From Bacillota bacterium (GTDB lineage Bacteria > Bacillota > Clostridia > Oscillospirales > Acutalibacteraceae): DNA of 64,000 nucleotides. Positions within the stretch are counted from its first letter, which is position 1. Each line of letters begins with the position of its first letter. The position numbers were made by a program, and so were the translations under genes. This document shows positions 8,909-18,537 of the stretch, one piece after another. The stretch is taken from assembly GCA_021769885.1 (NCBI GenBank), contig JAETSA010000008.1:1-64000 (forward strand), in the 5' to 3' direction. A model generated the notes under the pieces. It was not told the DNA's origin, ran no database searches, and saw nothing but the letters and a program-made list of their open reading frames with translations.

Positions 8909-10231
8909 TCAGCACATACGCCGTTTGTACGCTATCCACACGAATGCATTTGCCCCCGCCGCAAGCACACAGGCAAGCAGAACCGAAATCCACACGCCCA
9001 TTTCCGCATTCCGCTTCGGCAGAATCGCAATGAAAACCGCCGACAGCACAAGCAGAACGCACGGAGAAAACGCCGCCCGCAATTTTTCACCGACGGCTTG
9101 GAAATATGTGCCCGCAATCAGAATCACAGGCACAAACGGCAGGCTCCCGCAAAGTATGCGCAGTCCCTGCGCCCCGAATGCTGAAATCTGTGTATTATCG
9201 GTAAAAATGCAAAGCATTTGCTCCGCGAATAAAATCGTGAGCATCACGCCCAAAATCGCATAAATTTCGCTGTAAAGCAGAGTCAGCCGCAGTGTACCGT
9301 TTACACGGCGGCTGTTTTTTGCGCCGAAATTAAAGCCAAGAATCGGTGCGGATGCCTGCGCAAGCGCCTGAAAGGGCACCAGCGCAAACGCAATGATTTT
9401 GGACATATAAGCGAACGCATTTACGCCAAGCGTACCGATATTTCCCGCCAACGCCCGATTCATCAGCAATGTCATAATAGATATGCCCGACATCTGCAAC
9501 AGTGTCGGCACGCCGACCGTGAGAATTTCCGCCATCGTTTTGCGGTTCAGCTGCACCGTGCGGAAGCTTTGCACCGAGCGTTTTCTGAAAAAGAATACGC
9601 TCATCGAAAAACTGGAAATCCAGCAACACACTGTCGCAAGTGCCGCCCCTGTTACGCCGAGCTTTAAGATATATATGAATACATAATCCAAAAGTACATT
9701 TATCGCCGTGGGCACAAGCCAAATACACAGTGCGTAGCGCATTTTGCCCTCTGCGCGGATGATGGAAGAAAATCCCGTAGAAAATACATTGCCGAGCAAA
9801 ATGACTGTAAAATAAGCTTTCGCATAGGGCAGAATCTCCTCAGTCGCCCCGAAAAAGCGCAGCAGCGGCACGCGAAACAACAGACCGACAACAGCAACAG
9901 CGGCAGAAACCGTATAAAAAAGGAACATCGCATTTGCCGTGGCATTCCCCGCGCCCTCGTAATCCGATTGTCCCAATCTGCGGGATACAATCGACGCCGC
10001 ACCGCCGCCGATCATTTGTGCAACCGCCCCCTGAAACATCATAAACGGAAACACAACAGACACGCCGCCCATAGCGTCATCCCCAACGCCGTACCCGACA
10101 AACAGCGTATCCGCAAGATTATACAGCGCATCAAAAAACAATGCACAAAAGGTCGTCAGCGCATAACCGACCAGTAACCTCGGGAGCGGCGTATCCTGCA
10201 TAGAAAGTGCGGTTTTCTTCTTCGGCGTCAT
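8909..10231 (-). CDS. MATE family efflux transporter
   Basis: A 440-aa inner-membrane protein with about twelve hydrophobic segments in two similar halves. The first helix region LFFDALYNLADTLFVGYGVG and the PTLLQMSGISIMTLLMNRAL segment starting the second half are typical of the DinF/NorM-like MATE superfamily. It probably exports cationic or drug-like compounds by Na+ or H+ antiport (family knowledge). Its ATG overlaps the stop of the upstream kinase gene by 4 nt (ATGA), so the two are translationally coupled. Substrate unknown. Confidence 0.93.
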   Translation of the reverse strand: MTPKKKTALSMQDTPLPRLLVGYALTTFCALFFDALYNLADTLFVGYGVGDDAMGGVSVVFPFMMFQGAVAQMIGGGAASIVSRRLGQSDYEGAGNATANAMFLFYTVSAAVAVVGLLFRVPLLRFFGATEEILPYAKAYFTVILLGNVFSTGFSSIIRAEGKMRYALCIWLVPTAINVLLDYVFIYILKLGVTGAALATVCCWISSFSMSVFFFRKRSVQSFRTVQLNRKTMAEILTVGVPTLLQMSGISIMTLLMNRALAGNIGTLGVNAFAYMSKIIAFALVPFQALAQASAPILGFNFGAKNSRRVNGTLRLTLLYSEIYAILGVMLTILFAEQMLCIFTDNTQISAFGAQGLRILCGSLPFVPVILIAGTYFQAVGEKLRAAFSPCVLLVLSAVFIAILPKRNAEMGVWISVLLACVLAAGANAFVWIAYKRRMC

Positions 10232-11214
10232 TGCGGACGTTCCAAGGTGCGGAACGCTTGCTTATACAGCATTGCGGCACTGAGTACATTCCGCCACCAG
10301 CCGAAATGATGCGGCGTATAGCGATAGTATTTTTCGACCTCCTGAATCAGTGCCATAACCCCCTCAGCAAACGCAAAGCGGATGCATTCCTCGCGGCTGC
10401 ACACAATCGGTCTTTCGCTTACCTCATTGTAGGCGCGAACAGACAGTGTTTTCTTCGAGAGCGGCTTCGGAAATTCCAAACAAATAAAATCAAAAATTCT
10501 ATCGCCCCAAAAGCTGCGTTCGGGGTCAATCCACGCAATCTCGATTTCGCCGTTTTCCAGTCGGTGGCAAAGCATATTCGGCATCCACGCGTCGTAATTC
10601 ACCATCGTGCAGGGCACTTCTTTTAAGATGCCTTCGTACTTCTTAGCATAGGTAAGCAGTTTTTTGCCTTTCGGGGACTTCTTGCCGACGCGCTCGGCAT
10701 CGCAAATCAAATTTTCGAGCATACTTGTGAGCGCATCATACCAATTGCCGTGCAATCCGTTTTGCAGATAACCAAATTCGGTATTCTGAATTTGGTGCAG
10801 CTGTGCAACCATTTGTGCCACCTTACGGCTGCATTCCGTTTTTTCGTCGGCAGTCATTTGGAACTCGTCCATTTGCGTGCCCTCAAGTTTTTCCATAATG
10901 AAATATGCGGTCGGTATCAAGGTTTTGGAATCATCCGCAAAGTACACCTCGGGCACACGGATGTCCGTTTGCGTCCGCAGGAGTGAATACCAATACACTT
11001 CGCTTTGCATCATCTCTTTTTCATAGGTAAGAATCGGCGTATCGGCGGCAGGCGCGACCTTTAAGACATACGCTTTATCGGCTTCGACCGCATAAACGGC
11101 ATTATACTCGCCTGCGCCGAGCGGCGCGATGCTTGTAATTCCCGTGATGCCTGCATTTTCAAACAAACGCGTGACGGTTTTGTCGTCTAACAAATATTTT
11201 GTACGGCTGACCAT
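10228..11214 (-). CDS. APH-like small-molecule phosphotransferase
   Basis: A 328-aa kinase-fold protein. An N-terminal G-loop-like LGAGEYNAVYAV and VLKVAP lysine are visible. The catalytic Brenner motif is NYDAWMPNML, so the usual HGD becomes NYD but the Asp and distal Asn remain. The metal-binding motif is AWIDPERSFWGD. GGGAGG lies upstream of the ATG at 11214. Coupling to a MATE exporter suggests modification plus export of a toxic compound or metabolite, but this is inference. Confidence 0.85.
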   Translation of the reverse strand: MVSRTKYLLDDKTVTRLFENAGITGITSIAPLGAGEYNAVYAVEADKAYVLKVAPAADTPILTYEKEMMQSEVYWYSLLRTQTDIRVPEVYFADDSKTLIPTAYFIMEKLEGTQMDEFQMTADEKTECSRKVAQMVAQLHQIQNTEFGYLQNGLHGNWYDALTSMLENLICDAERVGKKSPKGKKLLTYAKKYEGILKEVPCTMVNYDAWMPNMLCHRLENGEIEIAWIDPERSFWGDRIFDFICLEFPKPLSKKTLSVRAYNEVSERPIVCSREECIRFAFAEGVMALIQEVEKYYRYTPHHFGWWRNVLSAAMLYKQAFRTLERPQ

Positions 11215-11327
11215 AAAGGAACCTCCCGAAATAGAATTTTCTGTTTCTATTTTGGATTGTACTGCCAAATTCCAAAAAAATATATCAAAATTCTCGGAAA
11301 AATATTAAAATTCCGAAGTAAAAATAC

Positions 11328-11362
11328 AAAAAAACAGAGGCACGGCTTTTGCCGTACCTCTG
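11328..11362 (-). terminator. Rho-independent terminator of gap
   Basis: On the minus strand CAGAGGTACGGC / GCCGTGCCTCTG pair across AAAA and are followed by a run of eight T. It sits just downstream of the gap stop codon. Confidence 0.9.
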
Positions 11363-11380
11363 CGAAAATCAGGTTTTTAC

Positions 11381-12418
11381 TTACGCAAGCTCTGCGAAGT
11401 ATTTAATGGTGCGAACCATCTGGCTGGTGTAGGAGTTCTCGTTGTCATACCAAGAAACAACCTGTACCTCATAGAGGTCGTCAGCAATCTTCGCAACCAT
11501 GGTCTGGGTTGCATCGAACAGAGAACCGTAACGCATACCGATAACATCGGAGGAAACGATCGGATCCTCATTGTAGCCGAAGCTCTCGGAAGCCGCCGCT
11601 TTCATAGCCGCGTTGATGCCCTCTTTGGTCACGTCAGCACCCTTGACAACAGCGGTCAGGATGGTGGTAGAACCGGTCGGAACGGGCACGCGCTGTGCAG
11701 AACCGATGAGTTTGCCGTTGAGCTCGGGAATAACCAAGCCGATTGCTTTTGCGGCACCGGTGGAGTTGGGAACGATGTTTGCAGCGCCTGCGCGTGCACG
11801 GCGAAGGTCACCCTTTCTGTGCGGGCCGTCGAGAATCATCTGATCGCCTGTGTAAGCGTGGATGGTGCTCATAATACCGCTCTGGATGGGTGCATAATCG
11901 TTGAGTGCTTTTGCCATAGGTGCCAAGCAGTTGGTGGTGCAGGATGCAGCAGAAATAATCTGATCATCCGCAGTCAGGGTCTTTTCGTTTACGCTGTAAA
12001 CGATGGTCTTGAGGTCATTGCCTGCGGGTGCAGAAATAACAACCTTCTTCGCACCGGCAGTGATGTGTGCCTGTGCCTTGTCTTTGGAGCAGTAGAAGCC
12101 TGTGCACTCAAGCACAACGTCTACGCCGATTTCGCCCCAGGGGAGCTCAGCTGCGTTTGCAACTGCGTAAATTTTCAGGGTCTTGCCGTCAACAGTGATG
12201 GTGCCTGCTTCGTCGTCAGCGGAAACGGTGTGTGCGCCTTCGCCGATTTTGCCGCAGTAACCGCCCTGTGCGGTATCATACTTCAGAAGATGTGCAAGCA
12301 TAGAGGGCTTGGTAAGGTCGTTGATAGCAACGACATCATAGCCTTCTGCGCCGAACATCTGTCTGAATGCGAGACGGCCGATGCGGCCGAAACCATTGAT
12401 TGCAACTTTAACTGCCAT
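11381..12418 (-). CDS. gap: Glyceraldehyde-3-phosphate dehydrogenase
   Basis: Glycolytic NAD-dependent enzyme, 345 aa. It has the Rossmann start [17 protein letters not shown], the active-site signature [12 protein letters not shown] with catalytic Cys, and the C-terminal [15 protein letters not shown]. The ATG at 12418 has GGAGGTAATCCCA upstream. Monocistronic, with its own promoter and terminator. Confidence 0.98.
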   Translation of the reverse strand: MAVKVAINGFGRIGRLAFRQMFGAEGYDVVAINDLTKPSMLAHLLKYDTAQGGYCGKIGEGAHTVSADDEAGTITVDGKTLKIYAVANAAELPWGEIGVDVVLECTGFYCSKDKAQAHITAGAKKVVISAPAGNDLKTIVYSVNEKTLTADDQIISAASCTTNCLAPMAKALNDYAPIQSGIMSTIHAYTGDQMILDGPHRKGDLRRARAGAANIVPNSTGAAKAIGLVIPELNGKLIGSAQRVPVPTGSTTILTAVVKGADVTKEGINAAMKAAASESFGYNEDPIVSSDVIGMRYGSLFDATQTMVAKIADDLYEVQVVSWYDNENSYTSQMVRTIKYFAELA

Positions 12419-12460
12419 TGGGATTACCTCCAAAAATAATAATTTATTTTTTGCGATATT

Positions 12461-12489
12461 ATTCTATACCGAAACGGGCAAATTTGCAA
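12461..12489 (-). promoter_or_regulatory. Promoter for gap
   Basis: On the minus strand, TTGCAA (12489-12484), a 17-nt spacer and TAGAAT (12466-12461), 43 nt before the start codon. Confidence 0.6.
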
Positions 12490-12650
12490 GAACTTTCGGG
12501 AAAAATCTGTCATGTTGTGAAAAGTTTGTCAGACTGCCTAAAATAATCCCCGATTGCACCCGCACAAAGGATAATACAGTCAATAGTATTGCATTTTCAC
12601 GGATTTTCTATGCACATTTTCGGATTTTTTTCCCATACTAAAGATAGACG

Positions 12651-12860
12651 TAGGGGACGACCTTAAGTGTCGTTCCGTAAAATTTTGCACAATATAAATT
12701 GGATTCACGCGTAGTGGCGCTATAATCTATAAACCGCTTATTGCTCCCTCTTTGAGGGATCTGTCGAGCGTAGCGAGACTGAGGGAGTTTTCCACGTCCG
12801 CCGCTAAGTTGGTTCGAATCCAAACTCGAGCGGGCGAACGCAATTCTCCCCTACGCGTGT
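12651..12860. repeat. Intergenic hairpin array A5
   Basis: Contains GACGACC/GTCGTTCC-type, a composite CTCCCTCTTTGAGGGA...GACTGAGGGAG module preceded by CTATAATCTATAAACCGC, and GGGCGAACGCAATTCTCCCC. The composite resembles copies at 36470-36540 and 47570-47640. Bases 12490-12650 are plain AT-rich sequence with no visible gene. Confidence 0.7.
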
Positions 12861-12890
12861 ATTCCACTTGCTTTTTAGAAGAGGTTATCT

Positions 12891-13619
12891 ATGAAACAGG
12901 ATTTTTCACACCGCCTGCAAACGATGCAGGCGGCATTCGCCGCCGACCCGCACAATGCGTACTTACGCAGCGCGTTGCAGGATTATTTTGACGATTTGCG
13001 CGTGTGTGCGCAGGAAAATCTACAGCCGCCCGTCGGCGAATTGACCCGTGCGGCACTTTCGCTTCTGCGAAAATTCCGAAACGCACAGCCGCCGAACGCC
13101 GAAGAAGCCGCAGTTACCGTGGATTTGACCGCTATGTGCGAAGACCTCGCCTTTGCCTGCGATTTGCTGTGCGACAGACGGAATCGGCGCATTTACTGTA
13201 CAGATGCCGAGGCTGTATTCTCTGTCTGCCGTCCGCGTGCCGTGCTGTGGGCTGTACTCAATCTGCTAACCAACGCGGTACAGCACACCGACGGGCGGTA
13301 TATTTTTATCGGTACATCGGAAACGGAACAGCACGTGCGGGTTTTTGTTTCCTGCGAGGGGAATTTCCCTATATCCGCATTTCAAAGTGCGCTGGCGCAC
13401 ACGGGCGGCGGGCTTTGGTATGCCGCCGAAACCGCCGAACTGCACGGCGGTCAGCTGCTTCTTGCGCAAACCCCCGCACACAACACGGTATCCGTAACCC
13501 TCCCGCGCAAAGCGTATACGCTCCCCTGCATAGTTGAAACTGATTTCACCGACTGGCTCGCAGACAGCCTTTCGCCCGTATACACCGCATTTTGCGAGAT
13601 TTGCACGCCAAGATTGTGA
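12891..13619 (+). CDS. Orphan histidine-kinase-like ATPase domain protein
   Basis: A 242-aa soluble protein. The N-terminal half is helical. The C-terminal half has a GHKL ATPase fold with an N-box LWAVLNLLTNAVQHTDG and a G2-like loop GGGLWYAAETAELHGGQL. There is no transmembrane segment, no sensor domain and no recognisable phospho-accepting His motif, and no response regulator is adjacent. It may be a degenerate or partner-dependent kinase or an anti-sigma-type protein. AAGAGG lies upstream of the ATG. Hairpin arrays flank it on both sides. Confidence 0.7.
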   Translation: MKQDFSHRLQTMQAAFAADPHNAYLRSALQDYFDDLRVCAQENLQPPVGELTRAALSLLRKFRNAQPPNAEEAAVTVDLTAMCEDLAFACDLLCDRRNRRIYCTDAEAVFSVCRPRAVLWAVLNLLTNAVQHTDGRYIFIGTSETEQHVRVFVSCEGNFPISAFQSALAHTGGGLWYAAETAELHGGQLLLAQTPAHNTVSVTLPRKAYTLPCIVETDFTDWLADSLSPVYTAFCEICTPRL

Positions 13620-13624
13620 AAAAT

Positions 13625-14215
13625 GCGCGTTCCGCCACCTGTCATTCTGCGCTGTCAGGCGAAGAATCTCATACAGAACAATGTGAATTTGATATATGCG
13701 TAGGGAACGACCTTAAGTGTCGTTCCGCGAAATCAGCACAATGTAAATTGGATTTGCAAATTGTAGGGGTCGGCGTCCCGACGACCCGCGGGCGAACGCA
13801 GTTCGCCCCTACGACTTGTAGGAAACAACCTCTGTGTTGTACCGCAGGGGTTGGCAGACTTGAGCGGGCGCGCAATGCACGCCCCTACGGCTTGCGGTTC
13901 GCCATTGGGTTGCGCAAAATCCAACCGTGCTCGGGCGGATGAGGGCATCCGCCCCTACGGGTTGTGCATCACGGTTGAGTTTGTGTAAGACCCAACTGTG
14001 CTCGGGGCGCCGAGGTGCGGGTGTCCAGTGGACACCTCTAAGCGAAGCTTAGAAGCGCAACCGAGCCGGCAGGCGAGAACGCCGCCCCCTACGGGGTTTG
14101 CGCATTGCCGTTTGGTGGTTCTAATTCTTTCGGGCGATTCGTGAATCGCCCCTACGGGGTTGTGCGTTGGTTTGCACGCCGTAGGGACAGCCCTTGCGGC
14201 TGTCCGTTCCGAAGT
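13625..14215. repeat. Intergenic hairpin array A6
   Basis: About 590 bp of short hairpins (GTCGTTCC, GCGAAC/GTTCGC, GTTGTACC-type, GCGCGC, GGATG/CATCC, GCGATTC/GAATCGC, GGACAGCC/GGCTGTCC) plus one long composite module with inner CTAAGC/GCTTAG at about 14008-14092. No gene is credible here. Confidence 0.8.
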
Positions 14216-14355
14216 ATCGCACACAATGCAAGACAATTTTTATATAACCGCCCATAAAATTCCAAAAACAGAATTGCGCCTATGAAAAAATATCCGCACA
14301 ATCAAAAATCGGCGAAAATCGGGAAAAATCCGTGCAATCCTGTCAAAATCCGCCG

Positions 14356-14384
14356 TTGCGGTTCTTTTGACCCTATGTTATAAT
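14356..14384 (+). promoter_or_regulatory. Promoter for the DUF1836 gene
   Basis: TTGCGG (14356-14361), a 17-nt spacer and a perfect TATAAT (14379-14384), 30 nt before the start codon. Confidence 0.65.
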
Positions 14385-14414
14385 CATTACACGATGAAAG
14401 GAGGAGAAAGAACT

Positions 14415-14978
14415 ATGTTACAAACCGTTCCGGGTACGGTTCTGCCGTGGACCGAAGGTCTACAGCAAAATGCGTTCGCGGTGCTGTCCCCCGTCTTGGC
14501 GGTAACCAAGGGCTTAACCCTGAGCCAGCTAAAGGAATTGACCGGGCTTGAGGGCTCAACCATTCAGAATTGGGTCAAGCGGGGCTGGGTGGAAAACCCG
14601 GCAGGCAAGCGCTACGGTGAAACACAAATTGTGCGCATTGTCATCATCAATATGCTGCGCAATTCTATGCAGCTGGAAAAAATTATTGCACTGATGGCGT
14701 ACATAAACGGCCGCGTGGACGACCGAAGCGACGATATTTTGCCTGACCGCGAGCTGTTCAGTCTGCTTTGTTCGGTCATTTTTGAAGCGGATCGTATGCA
14801 CTCTACCGACCGCGAGGTGATTGCGTCCATCATCGACAGCCGTATGGCGAACTACCGCGTTCCGAACGCACAGGCAGGCGAAAAGCTGCGACGTGCCGTG
14901 CTTTGTATGGTGCTGGGCTTTATCGCATCCGAAATCAAAAAACAGGCAGACACAGAGTACAACGCTCTGTTCGCCTGA
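14415..14978 (+). CDS. DUF1836 domain protein
   Basis: A 187-aa protein with a MerR-like helix-turn-helix start ([24 protein letters not shown], residues about 37-60) and the DUF1836 core [20 protein letters not shown]. Probably a small DNA-binding regulator; the target is unknown. GGAGGAG precedes the ATG at 14415. The YbjQ gene follows after 26 nt and is probably co-transcribed. Confidence 0.85.
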   Translation: MLQTVPGTVLPWTEGLQQNAFAVLSPVLAVTKGLTLSQLKELTGLEGSTIQNWVKRGWVENPAGKRYGETQIVRIVIINMLRNSMQLEKIIALMAYINGRVDDRSDDILPDRELFSLLCSVIFEADRMHSTDREVIASIIDSRMANYRVPNAQAGEKLRRAVLCMVLGFIASEIKKQADTEYNALFA

Positions 14979-15004
14979 CAATTCTATCAAAAAGGAGAAT
15001 CTGT

Positions 15005-15322
15005 ATGATTTTAACAACAACGCCTAATGTAGAGGGGTATCCCGTCAAGAATTATTTGGGGCTGGTTTGCGGCGAGGTTGTCGCGGGCGTAAATTTCGTC
15101 AAGGATTTCGCGGCGGGGCTTACAAACTTTTTCGGCGGACGTTCCAATTCCTATGAGGATGAGCTGATTGAAGCACGCGAATCCGCGATTCGGGAAATGG
15201 CACAGCGTGCCGAGCAAATGGGCGCCAATGCCGTTGTTGGCATTGACATTGACTATGAGGTGCTCGGGCAGGGAGGCAATATGCTGATGGTCACCGCCGC
15301 AGGCACAGCAGTTATCGTCTAA
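15005..15322 (+). CDS. YbjQ/UPF0145 family protein
   Basis: A 105-aa protein of the YbjQ family (pentameric beta-rich fold, once called heavy-metal-binding). Visible marks are [26 protein letters not shown] and the helix [19 protein letters not shown] followed by [14 protein letters not shown]. Function is unsettled in the family. The start at 15005 has AAAGGAGAA upstream. Confidence 0.88.
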   Translation: MILTTTPNVEGYPVKNYLGLVCGEVVAGVNFVKDFAAGLTNFFGGRSNSYEDELIEARESAIREMAQRAEQMGANAVVGIDIDYEVLGQGGNMLMVTAAGTAVIV

Positions 15323-15339
15323 CAAATCCCGCTGTATGT

Positions 15340-15375
15340 AAAAAGGGCGCAGGATACCGCACGGGTTCCTGCGCC
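15340..15375 (-). terminator. Terminator for the ABC transporter operon
   Basis: GGCGCAGGA / TCCTGCGCC form a 9-bp stem. On the minus strand it is followed by CTTTTTA, so it mainly terminates the ABC operon. It also lies 18 nt after the plus-strand YbjQ gene and may act both ways. Confidence 0.75.
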
Positions 15376-15406
15376 TTGCTGTGTTCGGAAAACCAATTAT
15401 TTTTAT

Positions 15407-16657
15407 TCACTTGGAACGGTTGCCGCGCAGGGCGTGTATCAGTTCCTTGGGCTTCGGCGGCTTGCCGTACATCAGAACGCCGATTTTGTAAATCGCCGCC
15501 GCCAAATACCCAATCAGAACGGTGGAAACCAGCAAAATTGCAACAGAAATCACAATTTCATACGGCTCCACGTGTCCCAGTGCAATGCGGGTAAACATCG
15601 CCATCGGCGAAGTGAACGGAATGAAGGACGCCGCTTTCATCACACCGTTGTCCACATTATTGATCATAGAAAACACGGTAATCATAAAAGAGACAATCAT
15701 CAAAAAGGTGACGGGCATTACCAAAGTATTGATGTCCTCCAAGCGGCTCGCTAGAGAGGCAAGTGCGCCGTACAGGAACGAATACAGCAAATAGCCCAGC
15801 ACGAAGAACAAAATTGTATATAAGAGCATAGAAAGCGGCATAGCGAAAATGCTTTCCACCACCATATTCCCTGCCCAATAGCTTTTGTTGACCCCGTAGA
15901 ACACGAATGCACTGCCGAGCAGAAGCACTAGCTGCGTAAACCCTGCCGCGCCCGCACCGAGCACCTTGCCGAACATCAGATTCACGGGCTTTGCCGAGGT
16001 AATCAACAGCTCCATCGCACGCGAGCTTTTCTCTACGGCGACGCTCTGCGCCACAAACTGCCCGTACAAAAGCACCGCCATATACAAAAGGAACATTAAA
16101 ATGTAGGTGTAAAAGAAATTTTGGCTTTGGTCGTTGCCTAAAATTACCGTTTCCGACGTCACCGTTGCCTGCATTATATCGGCGGCTTCCTCTGCGGAAA
16201 GTCCCAATGCCGCCATACGGGCATACTGATATTTTACCGTCAGGATTTCCTGTACGGTCATTTCGGTCATATCCGTCATCGCCGCCGTTTCTACGATGTA
16301 TTTATACGCCGCATCGCCTGTCAGAAAAATTGCCGCATCGTATGTGCCGTCTGAGACCTGACTTTTTAACGCTTCCTCGTCAGCCTCGGTTGCGGTAAAC
16401 TGATGCTGTGCAAGCCCGTTTTGCAGAAATGCGGCAGTTTCCTCGGCAATCCCCGCCGATTCAGTACTTGCAACCGCGATATTCTTGGAAGCACCCGCGA
16501 ACGGCGTATTCTCCGTTTTCGATTTTCCCTCGGTAAACCGCGGGTAAAACAGCACAACCGCCATTACAGCAATCAGCAATGCCGTCAATCCGACAAACAC
16601 CTTGTTTTTGGCGTAGCTTAAATATTCAAAACAAAAGATGGTACGAAACTGTTTCAT
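15407..16657 (-). CDS. ABC-2 type transporter permease (NatB-like)
   Basis: A 416-aa membrane protein: one N-terminal helix (VFVGLTALLIAVMAVVLFY), a large extracytoplasmic domain of about 170 residues, and five to six helices in the second half. This is the layout of NatB/YhaP-type exporters. Its start overlaps the ATPase stop by 4 nt (ATGA). Likely an efflux system for Na+ or a peptide/drug; the substrate cannot be told from sequence. Confidence 0.9.
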   Translation of the reverse strand: MKQFRTIFCFEYLSYAKNKVFVGLTALLIAVMAVVLFYPRFTEGKSKTENTPFAGASKNIAVASTESAGIAEETAAFLQNGLAQHQFTATEADEEALKSQVSDGTYDAAIFLTGDAAYKYIVETAAMTDMTEMTVQEILTVKYQYARMAALGLSAEEAADIMQATVTSETVILGNDQSQNFFYTYILMFLLYMAVLLYGQFVAQSVAVEKSSRAMELLITSAKPVNLMFGKVLGAGAAGFTQLVLLLGSAFVFYGVNKSYWAGNMVVESIFAMPLSMLLYTILFFVLGYLLYSFLYGALASLASRLEDINTLVMPVTFLMIVSFMITVFSMINNVDNGVMKAASFIPFTSPMAMFTRIALGHVEPYEIVISVAILLVSTVLIGYLAAAIYKIGVLMYGKPPKPKELIHALRGNRSK

Positions 16658-17565
16658 ATCGACCCCTCCGTATAGTGCACAAAAATTTCGTTCAGCGTCG
16701 GTTCTTTCACACGGAATGCATCGATTTTATCTGCGCAGTCCGCCAAAAGTGCGTACAGTGCCGCTTTGTCTTCGGCGCGGGCGAGCGTGACCGTTACAAG
16801 ATTTTCCGAGCACTCTGCGCGCTGTACCGCATCGGTTTTGTGTTCCTGCAGGAACGCTGCGACTGCCGCGCTGTCTGTTGTGACAATTTCCACGGTACGG
16901 CGGTCAAAGCCGCGTTTGATTTCGCCGATGTCGCCCGAAAGCACCGCTTTTCCGTCACGGAGAATCACAATGTCATTGCAAAATTCTTCAATGTAATTCA
17001 TTTGATGACTGGAAAACAGCACAAGCTTGCCGTTGGCAATCATCTCCTGCACAAGCTCCTTGAGCAATTTCGCGTTGACGGGGTCTAAGCCCGAAAACGG
17101 CTCGTCTAGAATCACAATATCGGGGTCGGTAATCAAGGTCGCCACCAGCTGTATTTTCTGCTGATTGCCTTTGGAAAGCGTATCCAGCCGCTTATCGCGG
17201 TATTCCGCCATTCCGAGTCTTTTGAGCAGACGGTCGGCTTGCTCTGCCGCCTGCTTTTTCGAAAGACCGCCCAGCTTTCCGAAATACAAAAGCTGTTCCA
17301 AAATCGGTTTTTTCGGATACAGTCCGCGTTCCTCCGGCAGATAGCCGATTTTTACGCGGTCCGTGCGCAAGGGCTGTCCGTCCAAAAGCACCCTGCCGCT
17401 GTCGGGTGAAAACACCTGCATAATGATGCGGATGGTGGTGGTCTTGCCCGCGCCGTTGCGCCCCAAAAGACCGAGCGCGCGTCCGCTTTCCACTGAAAAG
17501 GATACGCCCTTCAGCACTTGCTTCTCGCCGAAGCTTTTGGTTAAATTTTCCGTTTGTAATCGCAT
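16654..17565 (-). CDS. ABC transporter ATP-binding protein (NatA-like)
   Basis: A 303-aa ATPase: Walker A GRNGAGKTTT at about 38-47, signature LSKGNQQKIQ (the DUF4162 exporter subgroup often has SKGNQQK), Walker B VILDEPFSGLDP and an H-loop SSHQM. A C-terminal DUF4162-like extension of about 80 aa follows. The ATG at 17565 has GGAGGT upstream. First gene of the two-gene exporter operon. Confidence 0.94.
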   Translation of the reverse strand: MRLQTENLTKSFGEKQVLKGVSFSVESGRALGLLGRNGAGKTTTIRIIMQVFSPDSGRVLLDGQPLRTDRVKIGYLPEERGLYPKKPILEQLLYFGKLGGLSKKQAAEQADRLLKRLGMAEYRDKRLDTLSKGNQQKIQLVATLITDPDIVILDEPFSGLDPVNAKLLKELVQEMIANGKLVLFSSHQMNYIEEFCNDIVILRDGKAVLSGDIGEIKRGFDRRTVEIVTTDSAAVAAFLQEHKTDAVQRAECSENLVTVTLARAEDKAALYALLADCADKIDAFRVKEPTLNEIFVHYTEGSI

Positions 17566-17690
17566 AAATCCGTTTACCTCCACTTGATTGCGGTTTTGGA
17601 ATATGATAAAATATTGAAAACACTGTTTTTGTTTTTGATTATACTCCCGAGCAGAAAAATAATCAACATATAGGAAAGAATGTGCTAAAT

Positions 17691-18482
17691 ATGATACGTG
17701 ATTTAACCGAAAAAAATCTGATTTATCAGATTCGCCAATACAAAATGAAACGCCGTGTGTATTTTTATCCCGAAATTGATTCCACCAACAATGCCGCAAA
17801 AAAGCTCTGCAATGAAAACAAGGGCGGCGGCGCGTTGGTGGTTGCCGATTGCCAGACGGCGGGCAAGGGGCGGCTCGGGCGCAGCTTTGCCTCGCCTGCG
17901 GGCACAGGGCTGTATCTGACGGCAGTATATGAGCTGACAGGGCAGGAAAAGAATTTTGAGCTTTTGCCCGCACTCGCAGGGCTTGCCGTGCGCGATACGC
18001 TTTACAATATGTTCGGTCTCGAGACCGTTATCAAATGGCCGAACGATGTGCTGTACGAGGGCAGAAAGCTCTGCGGCATTCTTTGTGAGGCGGTGAATGT
18101 CGGCAACCGACCGAAATATGTGGCAGTCGGCGTAGGGCTGAATATACAGCGCGGCGACTTTCCCGACGATGTAGACTGCATTGCAGGCGCTGTGGGGGAA
18201 TACTGCACCGATGAAATTGACCGCAACGAGCTTTGCGTAGAGCTTGTGCACAATATGGACAGATACATCATCCGCAGTCACGCGCTTACAGAGGACAGCC
18301 GCGATGCGATTGCACGCTTAAAGGCTTGCTCGGCAACTCTCGGGCAAATGGTGCGCGTGATAACGCCCGACAGCGAATATGACGCACGCGCGCTCGACTT
18401 CGCGGAAAACGGCGGGCTCTTAGTCAGCTGTGCCGAGGGCGAAAAGGTCATTACCTCAGGCGAAGTGATTCATATTCGGTAA
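17691..18482 (+). CDS. birA: Biotin--[acetyl-CoA carboxylase] ligase
   Basis: Attaches biotin to carrier proteins. The 263-aa protein shows the biotinoyl-AMP loop GKGRLGRSFASP, KWPNDVLYEGRKLCGIL and a C-terminal SH3-like domain. It lacks the N-terminal winged helix of bifunctional BirA, so it is an enzyme only and not the bio repressor (group I ligase). A GTG at 17682 is possible, but the ATG at 17691 is better spaced from AGGAAAG. Divergent from the ABC exporter. Confidence 0.94.
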   Translation: MIRDLTEKNLIYQIRQYKMKRRVYFYPEIDSTNNAAKKLCNENKGGGALVVADCQTAGKGRLGRSFASPAGTGLYLTAVYELTGQEKNFELLPALAGLAVRDTLYNMFGLETVIKWPNDVLYEGRKLCGILCEAVNVGNRPKYVAVGVGLNIQRGDFPDDVDCIAGAVGEYCTDEIDRNELCVELVHNMDRYIIRSHALTEDSRDAIARLKACSATLGQMVRVITPDSEYDARALDFAENGGLLVSCAEGEKVITSGEVIHIR

Positions 18483-18537
18483 TATACATCTACAGTGCAC
18501 AGCGGGGCGAAATTTCGTCCCGCTTTTGGTTTGCATT

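Noticed and set aside
8486-9184. Long open frames on both strands in array A4
   Set aside because: They are made of translated hairpin modules that recur at many loci and end inside the MATE gene in antisense; there is no ribosome-binding site.
12808-12825. GGTTCGAATCC, as in the T-arm of a tRNA
   Set aside because: No acceptor stem, anticodon arm or CCA-side pairing around it; the sequence is part of a repeat module in array A5.
17566-17973. N-terminal extension of the ABC ATPase frame by 136 codons
   Set aside because: It runs through the birA promoter region and opposite birA; the ATG at 17565 has a strong GGAGGT and matches the family start.
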